Part shown: positions 17,179-25,490 of the stretch, piece after piece
Position numbering within the stretch: the stretch's first letter is position 1
How the letters are laid out: each line of letters begins with the position of its first letter
Origin: Pseudoalteromonas umbrosa
Lineage (GTDB): Bacteria > Pseudomonadota > Gammaproteobacteria > Enterobacterales > Alteromonadaceae
Assembly (NCBI RefSeq): GCF_030125375.1
Contig: NZ_JASJUU010000023.1
Location: 40,626-104,625, forward strand
Direction of reading: 5' to 3'
DNA: 64,000 nucleotides
Notes under the pieces: generated by a model
Told to the model about the DNA's origin: nothing
Database searches by the model: none
The model's input: only the letters and a program-made list of their open reading frames with translations
Translations under genes and position numbers: made by a program

Positions 17179-18426
17179 CTACTGAATAACCACGACTTGT
17201 CTTGCTTTTGCCAGCGCATCGAGATCTGAAATGACAACTGCCTGCCCTGCTTGCAAACCACTTTTTACTTCCACATAACGCTCACTGCGTTGCCCTAACT
17301 GAACCTCAACAAGCTCTGTGTGACCTTTCTCAAGCACTTTGTACATATCAATAGACTGTGTACTTAGCTCCATAACCGGCGTGCGAATATAATGGGTGTT
17401 TTCTATTGTGTCGATGACAATAGACGCTGTAATGCTTTGCTTGGGCCGCAGATCCAAATGCTCATACTCGGGCAAACTCACTTCTACTTTAACGCTGTGC
17501 TGAGAGACCACAGGATCAATCCGCAGCACCTCACCGCGTAACACCGCCTCACCAGCGAACACATCTACTGGCTGGCCAACTTTTACAGAGCCAGCTTGAG
17601 ACTGGCTCACTTGTAACTGTGCTATTAACCCTGCTTGGTCGCCTAAGGTTGCAATATGATCGCCCATCGCGATGTGCGTGCCTAAATCCAAAGACATCCG
17701 CTCAATGACACCGTCATGCGGTGCGATGATCGAGAGCACGGTAACTTTGGACGCCAATGATGCCAGCTCTTGTTGTGATAAAGCGACCCGCTTTTGCATC
17801 ACCTGCAATGTACTTTGGTGCAGTGCCTGTAACTGTGACAAACGCGTCTTAGCATGGTCAATTTGACCTGTCACACTGCGCAGTTGTGCCTGTGTTTCAA
17901 GAAATGATAGTTGAGAGATAATCCCCTGCTCAGCAAGGTCTTTTTGCGCTTGAAAACGAAAAGACAGAGTCGCCTGTTGCCCTTCTAACTGACTAATGAC
18001 TGATCGCTCAACCAGCAGCTCCCGCTGCTGGCGCAAATCCAATTGCTGTAGCTCAGCTTGCGCTTCAGCCGTTTGTTGCTGCGCGCGCTTATAATCCAAT
18101 TCTAAGTCTGCGTTTTCCAACTGAGCGATCACGGTACCCGGCGCTACGACATCACCCGGTTTGTGCTTAATGTCGATCACCACGCCCGGGCTTGCTGCCG
18201 TGATAATTTTTTGCTCAGCACTGACCAAGGTGCCAAATGCATCGACAGTTATCGACAACGCACCATGCTTGACGGTATCAATCATCACTGAACGCCGCTC
18301 TAAATATGTTTTTTTATCCAACAGTGATGCCCATAGCGCAGCTGTTACCACAGCGCAAGCCAACAAACCGATCGCCCACTTATGGCGTAGAGGAAAAGAC
18401 GTTTTTTTCGGTACTGGTATATCCAT
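17179..18426 (-). CDS. HlyD/MacA-type periplasmic adaptor
   Basis: 415 residues from ATG 18426, chosen for GAGAAGAA upstream; a longer frame to 18501 would add a doubtful hydrophobic leader. The domain order is N-terminal anchor (KWAIGLLACAVVTAALWAS), lipoyl half (GTLVSAEQKIITAASPGVV), a long Gln-rich coiled hairpin (about 105-220), second lipoyl half (SIIAPHDGVIERM) and beta-barrel. It is the partner of the ATPase and permease downstream. The promoter region carries a sigma-54-like element and palindromes, suggesting control by an NtrC-type activator such as the one at 25480-26862. Confidence 0.88.
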   Translation of the reverse strand: MDIPVPKKTSFPLRHKWAIGLLACAVVTAALWASLLDKKTYLERRSVMIDTVKHGALSITVDAFGTLVSAEQKIITAASPGVVIDIKHKPGDVVAPGTVIAQLENADLELDYKRAQQQTAEAQAELQQLDLRQQRELLVERSVISQLEGQQATLSFRFQAQKDLAEQGIISQLSFLETQAQLRSVTGQIDHAKTRLSQLQALHQSTLQVMQKRVALSQQELASLASKVTVLSIIAPHDGVIERMSLDLGTHIAMGDHIATLGDQAGLIAQLQVSQSQAGSVKVGQPVDVFAGEAVLRGEVLRIDPVVSQHSVKVEVSLPEYEHLDLRPKQSITASIVIDTIENTHYIRTPVMELSTQSIDMYKVLEKGHTELVEVQLGQRSERYVEVKSGLQAGQAVVISDLDALAKARQVVVIQ

Positions 18427-18484
18427 GTAATTCTTCTCGTAAGTCATGCGTATCAAAAAAGGATACTTACTGAAGATAAGGAAT

Positions 18485-18500
18485 AGCGAAAACCATACCA
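18485..18500 (-). promoter_or_regulatory. Candidate sigma-54 promoter of the ABC exporter operon
   Basis: On the minus strand TGGTATGGTTTTCGCT matches 9 of 12 defined positions of TGGCACGnnnnTTGCW, including GG at -24, GC at -12 and their exact spacing. The predicted start lies about 48 nt before the adaptor ATG. Palindromes TTCCGGAACCGGAA (18581-18594) and GTCCGGAC (18701-18708) lie about 100-230 bp upstream, where activator sites usually are. Confidence 0.45.
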
Positions 18501-18501
18501 A

Positions 18502-19077
18502 AAATAAAAAATAATAATATCAAAAACTTAAAAATTAACAGCATGATATTTACCTCGAAATCGAAGCAATCTCAATTCGATTCCGGAACCGGAAAATAAG
18601 AAAGCTTATCAAAAGCATAAAACGCACATTGTCCGCTCTTTAATTTGATGCCTTACCACCAGCAATAAATAAAAGACATGCCGATTACCAACTGGTACGT
18701 GTCCGGACCTGTTGATAAAAACTCATTAATTTTAAATTCACACAACAAACGTGCCACAGGATATATCGAAAGTGATTTATCACCGATTATCTCTTAAAAC
18801 TGTATATAATTGATGATATTGAGAAATAAAAAGCATAAGCAAGCAATGCCATGAAAAGCGGCTTGCCAATATTCCTATGTAACTAGGCGAAGCCTGAATA
18901 TATAATCGCCACCGCAACCCTTATGTACTTGAAATTGAATAACAGTGTGGCTATTCAGCGTTTAAAATAAACACCATAAAAATATTTTATTATCAATTTC
19001 TTTACAATTGCGATTTATAAGATTACCTTGTTTGTTGTTGTTTAAATATTACTCAACACAACTAACAAGGAACATAA
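18502..19077. other. Regulatory intergenic region between ABC exporter and serine protease genes
   Basis: About 575 bp without a gene. Leftward, it holds the palindromes listed with the sigma-54 candidate. Rightward, a TATAAT (18901-18906) could drive the protease. Just before it, GGCTTGCC (18860-18867) can pair with GGCGAAGCC (18886-18894), while ATATTC in the loop (18869-18874) matches GAATAT (18896-18901), a pseudoknot-like layout. A small hairpin TGAATA/TATTCA follows at about 18937-18957. I found no c-di-GMP riboswitch signature. Confidence 0.4.
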
Positions 19078-20889
19078 ATGAAAACTCGTTATTTACTATC
19101 TGCGCTAGGACTTGCCTCTGCGAGCTGCTTTGCGCAAACCACCGCACTCACCGAAGCACAAATGATGCAATATACTAGCAAAGCCAGTATGGCCACCATT
19201 GGCCAACGTGCTGAGCTAAATTTGGTGATCCAACCTCAAGCAATGGCAACAATGACAGCCAACAATGTCAGCCAAACTATCACCCAAACAGTGACACACC
19301 CCAATGCCAGCTATATAAAGTTGCATTTCAAAAACATTAATTTAGCCGGTGGTGGTAAGCTAGTAGTGCGCTCAGAAGACGGTAGTGAGCGCTATGAGTA
19401 CACAGAAAACAATATGCGTGCAGCAACACTTGCTCAAGCTGATGACGGTGTCACAAGCTTCTCTGCCATGTCTATCTCTGCTGAAACAGCAGTCGTAGAA
19501 TACACACCTGGCAGCCAAGTTACGACAAGCCAAAGTGCCATCATCGACTATTATGACCACGGCACTGAAAACGAACCGCAGCTTGCACCTGCAACCGGTG
19601 TTGGGATCAGCTCAACATGTGGTGCTATGGAAAGAAAAGATGTGCAATGCTGGGCCAATACTCATCCAACCGAGTTTGAGCGCAGCCGTCCTGTAGCACG
19701 CCTATTAATGAATGGTAGTGGTCTGTGTACTGGCTGGCGTGTGGGCCCAGATAACCGCATGTTTACTAATAACCACTGTGTTGAGAGTGCAGCTGAACTC
19801 AGCAATACCGAAGTATGGTTTAACTATCAGCACACTTCATGTAATGGCACAACACGTGAAACCGTTGTCAAAGTGACGGGTAAAGATTTCCTATCGACAG
19901 ATTACACGCTCGATTATACGCTCTTCACCATCAATGATTTTGCAAAAGCACAACCGTTTGGCTACTTTGGTCTTGATGTAAGAGATGCCACGCAAGGTGA
20001 ACGCATTTACATCCCTCAGCACGGCTCAGGTAATCCAAAAGAACTTTCTATTGAGTCAGATCGCGATGCCGATGGACTCTGCTCAGTCAATAATGCCAAT
20101 GCCAACGGGCGTGGTACTGGCACCGATTTAGGTTATTACTGTGACACCATTGGCGGTTCTTCAGGCTCTCCTGTATTAGCAGCTGCAACCAACAAGGTTA
20201 TTGCATTGCACCACCTTGGCGGTTGTCATAATAAAGGGGCGAAAGTCAGCCTGATCTGGCCAAAAGTCGCCAGTCATTTCAACAATCAGATCCCTGATGG
20301 GGATAACAACAGCGATCCAATGCCAGTCGCTCAGTTCACCGCAGACTGCACAGCATTAAGTTGTACCTTTGATGGCAGCGCATCTAGCTCACCTAATGGC
20401 GCAATTAGCCAATATGAATGGAGCTATGGGGATGCATCGAGCAATGGCTTCGGTGCCAACGTCACACACGATTATACGGCTTATGGCCAATACAATGTGT
20501 CACTAACGGTCACAGATGCAACCGGTGCATCGGCGACAACCTCGAAGCAAATTCAACTGGTTGACCCAAATGATGACCCAGCCAAACTTATCAATGGTGT
20601 CGCAAAAGAGGGATTAAGTGGCGCTAAATCAGACACTGTATTTTATTACTTAGACTTACCAGCTGGCGCGTCTAATGTGAAAATCAGTATTTCTGGCGGT
20701 TCAGGTGATGCGGATTTATATGTCAGAAAAGACAGCAAGCCGACCACCTCTACCTATGATTGCCGTCCTTACAGATGGGGTAATAGCGAGTCTTGTAGTA
20801 TCACAAGTGGCGCAGGTAAATACTGGGTGATGATACGAGGCTATAGTGCATACGCGAATCTGAAGCTGGTAGCGACCTATACAGAATAA
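19078..20889 (+). CDS. Secreted trypsin-like serine protease with PKD and PPC domains
   Basis: 603 residues. A signal peptide (1-19, ending SCFA) is followed by a pro-region and an S1-type protease domain resembling lysyl endopeptidase. Expected triad residues are His in TNNHCVES (about 232), Asp in the LDYTLFTI strand (about 281) and Ser in GGSSGSPV (about 362). Paired cysteines are frequent. A PKD domain (about 420-497, ending TTSKQIQLVDP) and a C-terminal PPC domain (about 512-602) follow; these usually aid substrate binding and secretion and may be trimmed. AACAAGGAAC precedes the ATG. Likely a secreted nutrient-scavenging protease. Confidence 0.88.
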   Translation: MKTRYLLSALGLASASCFAQTTALTEAQMMQYTSKASMATIGQRAELNLVIQPQAMATMTANNVSQTITQTVTHPNASYIKLHFKNINLAGGGKLVVRSEDGSERYEYTENNMRAATLAQADDGVTSFSAMSISAETAVVEYTPGSQVTTSQSAIIDYYDHGTENEPQLAPATGVGISSTCGAMERKDVQCWANTHPTEFERSRPVARLLMNGSGLCTGWRVGPDNRMFTNNHCVESAAELSNTEVWFNYQHTSCNGTTRETVVKVTGKDFLSTDYTLDYTLFTINDFAKAQPFGYFGLDVRDATQGERIYIPQHGSGNPKELSIESDRDADGLCSVNNANANGRGTGTDLGYYCDTIGGSSGSPVLAAATNKVIALHHLGGCHNKGAKVSLIWPKVASHFNNQIPDGDNNSDPMPVAQFTADCTALSCTFDGSASSSPNGAISQYEWSYGDASSNGFGANVTHDYTAYGQYNVSLTVTDATGASATTSKQIQLVDPNDDPAKLINGVAKEGLSGAKSDTVFYYLDLPAGASNVKISISGGSGDADLYVRKDSKPTTSTYDCRPYRWGNSESCSITSGAGKYWVMIRGYSAYANLKLVATYTE

Positions 20890-20923
20890 GTTTTAATTAT
20901 TTTGAAACCAACCAATTAAACAA

Positions 20924-20946
20924 GGCGAGCAACAGCTCGCCTTTTT
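20924..20946 (+). terminator. Intrinsic terminator of the serine protease gene
   Basis: GGCGAGC, loop AACA, GCTCGCC followed by TTTTT, 35 bp after the protease stop codon and before the convergent gene end. Confidence 0.88.
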
Positions 20947-20965
20947 CATGTTCAAAACCATACCT

Positions 20966-23803
20966 TTACCAAGGATGCCAAAGCCCCAGCCAAGTTCGCC
21001 ACTCATTATCATGCTGTTGTGCAGACAAACGCGCAAATCCGATATCAAGGCGCATGTTTGAAATACCTGCAGGCGCATATTTAGCCGCACTACCCAATAC
21101 TTCTTCACTTAATCCAAGCTGCCATTTTACTCCCCAGCTACTGGCTACACGCATGCTGTCTAAGTGGTGCTGCGCATAATATAGACGTGGCCGCCCAGTG
21201 CGCCAACTAGTAGCAAATTCATAACCTAGGTAATGGTTTCCAGAATCAAACCAAAAAGGCAGCGCGGCAATAGGCTGCTGACTTGCACCCACACATGCAT
21301 ACAGGCTGTTAGTCGCAAATCCACCTATCTCCATTACTTGACGCTGACGATAGCGGTTATCAGCACTGATATAAACGGGCCAATCCCACAATACTGCTTC
21401 ACTGTTAAATTGGATATCATGACCGGCATTCTCTCCCCACACTTTTGCCCCATCGAGCGCCGCATTAAAGGCAAACTGCTGTTGATTGTGATGAAAAGAC
21501 ACGCGTTGACCTAGCCAATAACTATACGCAGTCTCGTGATATCGGTGCTTTTCTACCACACCGCCTAAATAAGGTTGCCAGCGCCACTTTTGCCAAACAT
21601 GCGCCAAAGATACATCTAACGTGTTAGACCATCCGTGTTGCGCTTGCTGCCTCTTAGGCTCAAGGCTTTGCTCTGCGATATCTAGCTGATACAGCTTCAG
21701 CTGATTACGGAGTTTTATGTCATTGCTTTGATAAGAAAAATCAATATATCCTCCAAGCAATACGTCATCAAATAGTGACTTACTCACGCCGACTTGCCAA
21801 CTTTGCTGTTTAAGTATATCCGCCCCAGTTAGTGCGAAGCTCGCTAATTGCGTACTGGCTGATGCACTTTGCGCAGAAAGTGCCAATGACCAATCCTGTG
21901 GTTTTGGTGTATACGGCCCAGCAGACCATGATGTGGGTAATTTGTTGACTTGCTCTGGTGCTTTGAACTGCGATGCAACAAATGGCACCGGCTTTGTGGT
22001 TTTTGGTTGCTGAGCTTTAAGTGTATCTATCTCTGTTAAGGCACTCAGCTTTGTGCCATAAGGCGTACTTTCAATAAACCAAAGTTGTGAGTCATACTCG
22101 CCCACAAGCGCTTCAACAACATACTCACCTAGACTTAATCGCACCAATTGCTCATTGGCTAGGTGATAGTAATACACACCTAGAGCCCCTTGGTGGCCAG
22201 CAATAAAATACAAACCCGTGCCCTCATTATCCCAACGCGGTGATGTCACATATTGGGCTTCGTCCGGGACAGGCACTGCAATGTGATCAGCATTCAAGGC
22301 ATGATTCTTAGCAACATATAATCGCCACAGACCGACTTGATCTGTTTTCAAGTAGGCAAGCTGAGCTCCTTTGGGACTCATAAGCGGATAATCATACACG
22401 GTATCCAGTTCATATGATGACAGTGGCGTCAGCTTTTGATCAGACAAGTTGAGCTGAATTAATTGCGAATAACCATGCTCAACTCGCTCGGCAATGAGTG
22501 TTGATGTGTCAACTATTGTGAAACGACGTATCCCCAGCGTATTCGTTATTTGCACCACTTTATCCGCTTCAATTTGCCATTTAAACAAAGCATGTTGCCA
22601 ACCATGAGGGACTTTTTGTCTTGCAACAAAATAGATGGTGTCTTCATCAAACCACTGAGGATGGTAAATTCCGGAAAAATTTACCGGCACCAAAGACGCC
22701 AGCTTCTTTCGGGAAAATGAGTCGGGCCGTTTATCTGGAATGTCCTCAGGATCAGCCTTGAGCAGTGCTGCTTGACGCTGCTCAAATTTTGCAATAGCTG
22801 CCTGATCTTCTTCACTTTGGTACACATTTAATGTGATTTCTGACGATTGACTCGACTCCACAGCCAAAAATTTTTGCTTGTTCGTTGAGAGCTGAACATC
22901 ACGCGCAGCAAAATCAAATTGCATCATTTCTTGGCTATCCACCTGCGGTGCTTGAGGCGCTGATAACATTGCTTGATGGGTATACTCGGCGATAAAGCGG
23001 CGATAAAGCTGCAGCGCAGATTTGCCAAACACACCTGCAAATGCAGATTCGAAATTACGACCCTCAACGGCATTAACACGCGTCCAAACCGCATCTAGGG
23101 TCGCTTCATCATATTCTTGCTCCAACCAAGCAAGAAACCGAGCCCCGAGCAAGTAGGCCATGGCACTTGCACGATAACTGCCATCTCCGTCACTCAGTGA
23201 ATGATAAGGTAGTAATGCCCCTTGGCGTGCATATGCACGCAACAGTGCTTCACTGTAGTTGTCATACAAACGTCCCTTGCCTGTTAACTTAGATTCTTGC
23301 AATGTTGCATAGCCTTCGGCCACCCAGCGAGGCAATACGGCGCTTGCCAAGTCATAGCTGTCACTCAAATCTCGCAGCGTCTGCTTTAATGTATGACGAC
23401 TGGGCTGAGACAAATGCACTAGGTGAATATATTCATGAAGCACTAGTAATTTAAGCCAACTTGGACTGTGTGAAATTGCCATATCAGATTGCGGCGGCGT
23501 AACATATAAAGCCATAAAAGGACTATCAGAGCTTGGCAGCGCGAAGCCATTGGGTAAGTTAAATGGATCTATGACAATGGCATCAACCGTCACATCCAGC
23601 GCTCGGTTTTGCTGCGCTAAAACACGCTGTCTCACCGCTTCAAGCTCAATGGCAGCAGCGCTTGCCCAAGTATGATGCTGCGGCTGATAGTGCACGCGAA
23701 AATGCGGGCTTTGAATTGATTGCCAATCCTGTGTCTTTGCCAAAACGGGCACACAGACACAGAACACGAGTACGATTAAAACACCATGTATCCTGCTATA
23801 CAT
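20966..23803 (-). CDS. Surface HExxH metalloprotease-like protein with propeller and C-terminal barrel-like region
   Basis: 945 residues. A signal peptide (1-22, ending VLA) precedes a gluzincin-like domain: HEYIH at about 124-128 and a downstream WVAEGYATL whose glutamate (about 162) fits a third zinc ligand. The middle (about 290-620) has repeated propeller-like strands (for example AQYVTSPRWDNEGTGLYFIAG) as in TolB. The last 270 residues are rich in alternating aromatic strands and end in GLWHPW, which resembles an outer-membrane barrel finishing in an aromatic residue. I infer a surface-anchored protease; activity and barrel are not proven. It is convergent with the serine protease. Confidence 0.7.
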   Translation of the reverse strand: MYSRIHGVLIVLVFCVCVPVLAKTQDWQSIQSPHFRVHYQPQHHTWASAAAIELEAVRQRVLAQQNRALDVTVDAIVIDPFNLPNGFALPSSDSPFMALYVTPPQSDMAISHSPSWLKLLVLHEYIHLVHLSQPSRHTLKQTLRDLSDSYDLASAVLPRWVAEGYATLQESKLTGKGRLYDNYSEALLRAYARQGALLPYHSLSDGDGSYRASAMAYLLGARFLAWLEQEYDEATLDAVWTRVNAVEGRNFESAFAGVFGKSALQLYRRFIAEYTHQAMLSAPQAPQVDSQEMMQFDFAARDVQLSTNKQKFLAVESSQSSEITLNVYQSEEDQAAIAKFEQRQAALLKADPEDIPDKRPDSFSRKKLASLVPVNFSGIYHPQWFDEDTIYFVARQKVPHGWQHALFKWQIEADKVVQITNTLGIRRFTIVDTSTLIAERVEHGYSQLIQLNLSDQKLTPLSSYELDTVYDYPLMSPKGAQLAYLKTDQVGLWRLYVAKNHALNADHIAVPVPDEAQYVTSPRWDNEGTGLYFIAGHQGALGVYYYHLANEQLVRLSLGEYVVEALVGEYDSQLWFIESTPYGTKLSALTEIDTLKAQQPKTTKPVPFVASQFKAPEQVNKLPTSWSAGPYTPKPQDWSLALSAQSASASTQLASFALTGADILKQQSWQVGVSKSLFDDVLLGGYIDFSYQSNDIKLRNQLKLYQLDIAEQSLEPKRQQAQHGWSNTLDVSLAHVWQKWRWQPYLGGVVEKHRYHETAYSYWLGQRVSFHHNQQQFAFNAALDGAKVWGENAGHDIQFNSEAVLWDWPVYISADNRYRQRQVMEIGGFATNSLYACVGASQQPIAALPFWFDSGNHYLGYEFATSWRTGRPRLYYAQHHLDSMRVASSWGVKWQLGLSEEVLGSAAKYAPAGISNMRLDIGFARLSAQQHDNEWRTWLGLWHPW

Positions 23804-23869
23804 CGAAAATCCTTGGTATGACCCTAATGTTTAGTAGACCTTATGCCAATTTTCGACATCAAGAAAGGG

Positions 23870-24112
23870 TTAATCGTTGCGCGCCATCGCGCCGAGTGAA
23901 GTAAATAAAGTTAAAATCGCACCGACAACAACAAAAGCCACCATGGAAAACAAAGCGCTGAGCCCCAAGGTAAACTTTGCGGTTGCCATGGCCGCAGCAA
24001 CAGCCCAAACGCTCACTCGACTGAGCCAACGTTTAGTTTGCAAAGGCAATTGAAGATGCTTTAAGGCAAACGCCATAACAAGAAAAGCGATAAACGGATA
24101 TAACACCAACAC
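23870..24112 (-). CDS. Small membrane protein under a Fur-box promoter
   Basis: 80 residues with about three hydrophobic segments (LYPFIAFLVMAFALKHL, VWAVAAAMATAKFTLGL, ALFSMVAFVVVGAILTLF). The start is GTG at 24112 with GAGGAG seven bases upstream. The family is not recognised. A consensus promoter containing a perfect Fur box lies about 70-100 bp upstream, so expression should rise under iron limitation. It is transcribed away from the kinase gene's end and shares no operon partner. A role in iron or metal movement or envelope adjustment is possible, but only the regulation is supported. Confidence 0.72.
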   Translation of the reverse strand: MLVLYPFIAFLVMAFALKHLQLPLQTKRWLSRVSVWAVAAAMATAKFTLGLSALFSMVAFVVVGAILTLFTSLGAMARND

Positions 24113-24182
24113 AATACACTCCTCAGGTAAGTCAAATGCAGAAACGTCCTGTTAGACTGTCTCTGACTCTCGATTCATGTCA

Positions 24183-24210
24183 ATTATATGGTAATGATAA
24201 TTATTATCAA
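24183..24210 (-). promoter_or_regulatory. Fur-box promoter of the 80-residue membrane protein gene
   Basis: On the minus strand TTGATA (24210-24205), 16 bp, TATAAT (24188-24183). The spacer holds TGATAATAATTATCA (24195-24209), a perfect 15-bp match to the Fur consensus TGATAATnATTATCA. The box overlaps the stop codon of the upstream kinase gene. Confidence 0.85.
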
Positions 24211-25490
24211 CTAGGAAGGGTGATTTTTACTTCTGCTCCCTGTAAACCATTGCTTACTATCATACTGCCATCATGCTGCTCAATGATGCGCCTACTCAGG
24301 GTTAGACCAATACCTTGGCCGGTGCTTTTTGTCGAGTAAAACGGCGTCATGACATTGTCTAAGTTCGCAAATCCCCCCCCTTGATCTGTGATGCTTATCA
24401 CTACATGTCCCGCTTGATAATGCGCACTAAGACCAATAGTGAAACCCGTGGGGGTGTGACTTAAGTTTGCTTCGGCTGCATTTTTCAGCAAGTTAATCAA
24501 CACTTGTTCAAACAGCTGAGGATCGCATCGGCAGTCACGAACAGTGCAATCAAGCTGTATGATTTGATCATCATACATTTGCCCAATTAACGCTTTGACA
24601 GATATCAATAAGTCATGCAATTCAACCATTCGGCAATGTAGTTCTAGAGGTTTAGACAGCTCACTGAATCGTGAGACAAATTGCTGCAAATGCGCACACC
24701 TTTGCTCTACTACCTCTAGTGCATGCACATCTCTTGCTGCGTTCACTTTTCCCTGTAAAGTTTGCGCCAAAGAACTTACAGGTGTCAGCGTATTATGGAT
24801 CTCATGACTGATCACACGGATTAACTGCTGCCATGCAGCCAATTCTTGATGGCGAAGTGCACGCCGAATATCCGTCGCGATAATAAGGCGATAACGTTTA
24901 CCCTGCTCATAAAACTCACTGCTGGTTAGCGACCACTGTGCATTTAACCCATCACTGGAAAAGCGCCACTGGCTATCTATTGCAAACAAGCCCAATGTTT
25001 CTGCCGTACGACCGCGTTCATCCTGCCACGGCTTTTGATAAATTAAACTAAACGCTGGGTTAGCATAATTAAGGGTCTCATTTTCATCAAACACCCAAAT
25101 TGGGCTAGGCAGCTTGTCTATTAGCTGATAAATAATCAACATGTGACTAGTATAAAGCGCTTTTTGTTGATGCATGCACTCACTCAACGCCACCAACTCA
25201 CGTTCAAAACGGGCGATGTGACCCGCTTGGAAGTGAGGGTTTATTTGATGAGTAAAATCCGCTTGTTGCATGGCTTCGAGTTGAATGTTGGCACGTTTAA
25301 AAATACCGACAAGACGATGTAACACTTGATTCGATATCCACTGAAAACCAGTAAATATTACAATAGCTAACGTCGCAACTAGCCAAACGCTTAAAGACAA
25401 TTTCAACCCAATGACAGCGCACAAACCACCTATCAATGCATTGAGCAATACTAGGTATAATTTGAGCGAGCGCTCAAAATTACTCAGCAT
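24207..25490 (-). CDS. Membrane sensor histidine kinase, NtrY-like
   Basis: 427 residues. Two membrane helices (about 12-52) are followed by a linker, a PAS domain (about 110-200, SPIWVFDENETLNYANPAFS), HisKA with phospho-acceptor motif SHEIHNTLTPV, and HATPase_c motifs: N box INLLKNAAEANL, G1 DQGGGF, F/G2 STKSTGQGIGLTLS. There is almost no periplasmic loop, so the signal is probably sensed in the membrane or cytoplasm. The ATG overlaps the response regulator stop by 11 bp, indicating coupling. It likely phosphorylates the NtrC-type regulator upstream. Confidence 0.9.
   Translation of the reverse strand: MLSNFERSLKLYLVLLNALIGGLCAVIGLKLSLSVWLVATLAIVIFTGFQWISNQVLHRLVGIFKRANIQLEAMQQADFTHQINPHFQAGHIARFERELVALSECMHQQKALYTSHMLIIYQLIDKLPSPIWVFDENETLNYANPAFSLIYQKPWQDERGRTAETLGLFAIDSQWRFSSDGLNAQWSLTSSEFYEQGKRYRLIIATDIRRALRHQELAAWQQLIRVISHEIHNTLTPVSSLAQTLQGKVNAARDVHALEVVEQRCAHLQQFVSRFSELSKPLELHCRMVELHDLLISVKALIGQMYDDQIIQLDCTVRDCRCDPQLFEQVLINLLKNAAEANLSHTPTGFTIGLSAHYQAGHVVISITDQGGGFANLDNVMTPFYSTKSTGQGIGLTLSRRIIEQHDGSMIVSNGLQGAEVKITLPS

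Noticed and set aside
18748..18763. Alternative sigma-54 site TGGCACG-N4-TTGTG on the minus strand
   Set aside because: The -24 part is perfect but the -12 GC is lost, and it would give a leader of about 300 nt containing the palindromes; the 18485-18500 site is a better fit.
18540..19077. c-di-GMP riboswitch before the serine protease
   Set aside because: Such riboswitches often precede secreted enzymes in marine bacteria, but the conserved GCAAAGCC and receptor sequences are not present here.
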